This document shows positions 62,061 through 64,000 of a DNA stretch of 64,000 nt, piece by piece; within the stretch, counting starts at the first letter, position 1, and each line of letters begins with the position of its first letter. Source of the DNA: JTS-RE37 sp041743975 (GTDB taxonomy: Bacteria > Bacteroidota > Bacteroidia > Flavobacteriales > Flavobacteriaceae); the NCBI GenBank assembly GCA_041743975.1, contig JBGTLT010000220.1:30936-94935 (forward strand), read 5' to 3'. The translations under genes were made by a program, and so were the position numbers. The notes beneath the pieces were generated by a model. The model did no database searches. It was given only the letters and a program-made list of their open reading frames with translations, and was not told the DNA's origin.

Positions 62061-63047
62061 TTATGCCACTTTTTTGATAAGTTCATGGGTTGAACCGATC
62101 CCTTCTTTATTGCTTACATACCCGGGTATCCCCTGGGCGTGCATCAGGCCGCCTTCATATTCAATGCCCACAATCCCATTGAAACCTGATTTTTTGATGA
62201 TGTTGAAGATTCGCCCGAAATCCATTTCTGTTTCATTTCCGTTTTTGTCAAATTTGTGAGTCTTGGCGCTTACGCCCTTTGCGTAGGGCATCAACTCCTC
62301 TATTCCCAGATACATGTCATACTTCTCCAGGCATTTGGTATTCATATACCCGGCAATATCCATCGTTTCGGGTTTGGTCCGCTTTACACCGAAGTTTCCG
62401 AAATCGGGGAGTACACCGGCACGCTTGTGGTTTACCTCCTTCATGATGGTGGCCAACCATTTACCGTTACAGGAGTGCCCTACATGGTTTTCCACAATTA
62501 TGTTCATTTCGTTTTGGTCCCCGTATTCCAATAGTTTGCTGTATCCTTCCAGCGCCGCGGCGGCCACTTCTTCTGCAGTTCCCGTCTGCTCGATACTTCC
62601 AAGGTTGACGCGAACGGACTTACATCTTAATATTTTAGCGGCATCCACACATTTATAATGGCTATCAACTGCGTGGTCCCGTTTGTTTTTATCCAGGTCT
62701 GCGATGTTTTCGTCATCCACCATGATCAGGTGGTTGGTTACGCCCTGGTCGTCAGCACGCATCTTTAACTCCCTGAAAAAGGAGAGGTCATTTCCCTTGT
62801 CAGCAAAGAACATGGAAACATATTCCACGATGTTCAGCCCAAATTCATTTTTGGCCCTCGCTGGAAATTCAAGCGTATTGTGTTTCCCGGCAAAAAATTC
62901 GGAGGCTAATGAGAATTGCGCAAGGGATATCGGGTAAGCCGAATTCTTAATTCCCGATGCATACAGAGATCGGGGTAGGGTACTCAGCACCCCTATAACC
63001 ATGGTTGCCAGGCCAGCTTGTTTGATAAACGTTCTTCTTTTGGTCAT
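62061..63047 (-). CDS. Tat-exported sugar phosphate isomerase/epimerase-like TIM-barrel protein
   Basis: 328 residues. A twin-arginine signal is clear (TKRRTFIKQAGLATMVIGVL). The body is a xylose isomerase-like AP-endonuclease-2 barrel: FGLNIVEYVSMFFADKGNDL, CVDAAKILRCKSVRVNLGSI, NIIVENHVGHSCNGKWLATI (metal-binding Glu/His), GVLPDFGNFG and the late GFNGIVGIEYEGGLMHAQ. Such exported relatives act on sugars or keto-sugars in Bacteroidota periplasms. It is read in the same direction as the PQQ dehydrogenase gene 114 nt downstream and may share a catabolic role with it. Confidence 0.9.
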   Translation of the reverse strand: MTKRRTFIKQAGLATMVIGVLSTLPRSLYASGIKNSAYPISLAQFSLASEFFAGKHNTLEFPARAKNEFGLNIVEYVSMFFADKGNDLSFFRELKMRADDQGVTNHLIMVDDENIADLDKNKRDHAVDSHYKCVDAAKILRCKSVRVNLGSIEQTGTAEEVAAAALEGYSKLLEYGDQNEMNIIVENHVGHSCNGKWLATIMKEVNHKRAGVLPDFGNFGVKRTKPETMDIAGYMNTKCLEKYDMYLGIEELMPYAKGVSAKTHKFDKNGNETEMDFGRIFNIIKKSGFNGIVGIEYEGGLMHAQGIPGYVSNKEGIGSTHELIKKVA

Positions 63048-63059
63048 GGTGTGCTAAAT

Positions 63060-63209
63060 TTATGGTTCCTTACAATTAATAGAATCGCGAGCACATTTCT
63101 GCATTAATTTTGGAAACGTGGCTTTGGTGTAGTCTTCAAAATCTTCACCAAAAAGATAGGTGTTTTTAGGGTCACTTAAAAGCCTGTTGAAATGAAAAGA
63201 AAAAGACAT
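63060..63209 (-). pseudogene. Possible C-terminal gene fragment (49 codons)
   Basis: On the minus strand a frame of 49 codons from an ATG at 63209 to TAA at 63060 reads NRLLSDPKNTYLFGEDFEDY, then TKATFPKLMQKCARDSIN and CKEP. The frame is open to about 63296. The C-terminal half looks protein-like rather than random, possibly the end of a secreted redox protein, but I cannot assign it. It ends 13 nt before the isomerase start, so it might instead be a small gene of that transcript. Confidence 0.3.
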
Positions 63210-63614
63210 TAATAAGAAGTTGGACTTTATTCTGCAGGGTATTTGATAAAGTGCCTTTTTTACGCTTCGTTTACTCCTATAATTTCTATTAAATACTCAG
63301 GTATTCATGAAGGCTTCGCATTTCTTTTGGACAAGCATAAGCAATGAAGGGAAGCCAAATTTGGCCCGACATGGGAAACAAAAAAAGCCAGCGGATTTCC
63401 GCTCGCCTTTGCATGCATCTGCACCAGAGGCGGAAAGTGGCATCGATGGGACCTGGTCCCTGACTGTTAGAAAAGGAAAATTATCACTAGTGGGCATTAT
63501 AAAGTACCACCTTGAACTTGAACTCCGATGTGAACTTTCTCATGCTCTTAATACAGTAAATTTATATTAAAAATTAAACTTAATTTACTGTCCTATTTTT
63601 GGGGGTAATTATAG
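63210..63614. other. 405-nt gene-free region with inverted repeat
   Basis: No gene is supported. Present are a 13-nt palindrome GGGACCTGGTCCC (63448-63460) and a longer inverted repeat, ACAGTAAATT (63553-63562) with AATTTACTGT (63582-63591), next to the transposase remnant. The latter may mark the edge of an inserted element or be an AT-rich hairpin. Confidence 0.5.
63553..63591. repeat. Inverted repeat, 10-bp arms, beside transposase remnant
   Basis: ACAGTAAATT and AATTTACTGT are perfect complements with a 19-nt AT-only spacer except one C. It ends 24 nt before the first recognisable transposase codon. Confidence 0.65.
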
Positions 63615-63892
63615 TTCACCACCCGCTATAACATCAGTACCGACTTCAAACGCATGGGAAGGGCCGGCAGCCACGAAAAACACCGAAAGCTACTCGCCAT
63701 GGCTATCACTAAAGAAAGGGCCAGCAGATTGGAGGGCAGCTTCGGAAAGGAGAAAGAACACTACCACCTGAAAAAATAAAGGCCCGCACCAAGGCTACCG
63801 AGACCCTTTGGATCTTCTTCGGTATCCATACCGCCAATGCCCTGGAGATCGGCAGGCGCATGGCCAGGGAAAAACTGCAACGGGCGGCCTAA
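63615..63892 (+). pseudogene. Transposase remnant, 5'-truncated and frameshifted
   Basis: Two linked frames encode the C-terminal end of a DDE transposase. The first (63615-63777) reads FTTRYNISTDFKRMGRAGSH, then LLAMAITKERASRLEGSFGK and EKEHYHLKK, then hits a TAA in a run of A. One base shift later the second continues KARTKATETLWIFFGIHTAN, ALEIGRRMAREKLQRAA and stops at 63892. The LEGSFGxEKEHY/KARTKxTExLWIFFGIHTAN string is familiar from Bacteroidota insertion-sequence transposases (recalled). A missing A in the A-run would explain the shift. The N-terminal catalytic part is absent, so it is dead. Confidence 0.85.
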
Positions 63893-64000
63893 GGGATGAA
63901 ATGCGTCAGGATCCCCAGGGAAACCTATGCCCCATTGTTAATAAAAACCTCGAAAACAGATTTGTTCTGTCCCTGATTATTAGCCAACTCCTTTACTAAT

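Noticed and set aside
63307..63570. 87-codon plus-strand frame in the right-hand gap
   Set aside because: No signal, domain or conserved-looking segment, and it contains the palindromes noted there.
63808..63999. 63-codon frame at the right edge
   Set aside because: It overlaps the transposase remnant in a different frame; the homologous reading is the other one.
1..64000. CRISPR arrays, rRNA or phage structural genes
   Set aside because: No regularly spaced direct repeats, rRNA-like sequence or phage genes were found on either strand.

Overview
The window comes from a member of the Bacteroidota, almost certainly a (probably marine) Flavobacteriaceae bacterium with moderately high GC for that family. 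The signs are type IX secretion/gliding genes (sprA at the left edge, two PorP/SprF-like proteins, a gliding-motility-type C-terminal sorting domain), the flavobacterial order sprA-gcvH-vanZ-tonB followed by ctaB and cytochrome oxidase genes, a dodecin, no Shine-Dalgarno-rich starts, and promoters of the Bacteroidota type (TTG, about 19-20 nt, TAnnTTTG). No tRNA, rRNA, CRISPR array or intact mobile element was found.

Layout. 1-6.75 kb: truncated sprA, gcvH, a VanZ-like protein and a TonB-family protein. 6.8-7.7 kb: secreted metallo-beta-lactamase-fold hydrolase. 7.8-13.2 kb: respiratory block with heme O synthase, two subunit-III proteins, subunit IV, a cysteine-free SCO-like protein, a genuine SCO protein, DUF420 and a tiny CxxC membrane protein. 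13.3-22.9 kb: a large MacAB/TolC-type efflux operon in which a module [permease-permease-adaptor] occurs twice around one ATPase, ending in TolC. 23.0-28.7 kb: tsaB, then leftward genes for an unknown secreted protein, an MscS channel, a YyaL/DUF255 lipoprotein, dodecin and an Nfu-type Fe-S scaffold. 28.8-31.6 kb: PorP/SprF-like protein, gamma carbonic anhydrase, fabD. 31.8-38.9 kb: a 1375-residue type-B T9SS cargo protein with its SprF-like partner and an OmpA/PD40 protein, tightly packed. 39.0-42.9 kb: acetate uptake and activation (DUF4212, sodium/solute symporter, acs). 43.0-47.4 kb: leftward genes for an unusual Nramp-family transporter with a structured leader, SanA/YdcF, a P1 (DmpA) peptidase, a decayed cation-transporter gene and a SET-domain protein. 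47.9-50.8 kb: mmsA and a class III aminotransferase. 51.3-56.5 kb: a three-gene cassette (PSD1/cytochrome, DUF1501, DUF2231-like/cytochrome/LRR) of the kind best known from Planctomycetes. 56.5-64 kb: a more plastic region with a phosphotriesterase-family protein, an AT-rich propeller-like lipoprotein, a 5'-truncated enolase-superfamily gene, a PQQ dehydrogenase, a Tat-exported TIM-barrel isomerase, a possible gene fragment and a decayed transposase at the right edge.

How it fits together. The left third is core envelope, respiration and efflux. The middle couples T9SS cargo secretion to acetate assimilation. The right third is accessory carbon metabolism (beta-amino acid or valine breakdown, periplasmic sugar/alcohol oxidation) with clear signs of gene loss and past IS activity. 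The most noteworthy signals are the duplicated efflux module with a single ATPase, the nested hairpin leader in front of an Nramp homologue that lacks the canonical metal-binding DPGN motif, several perfect palindromes in front of operons, and a 34-codon lysine-rich gene on the minus strand.
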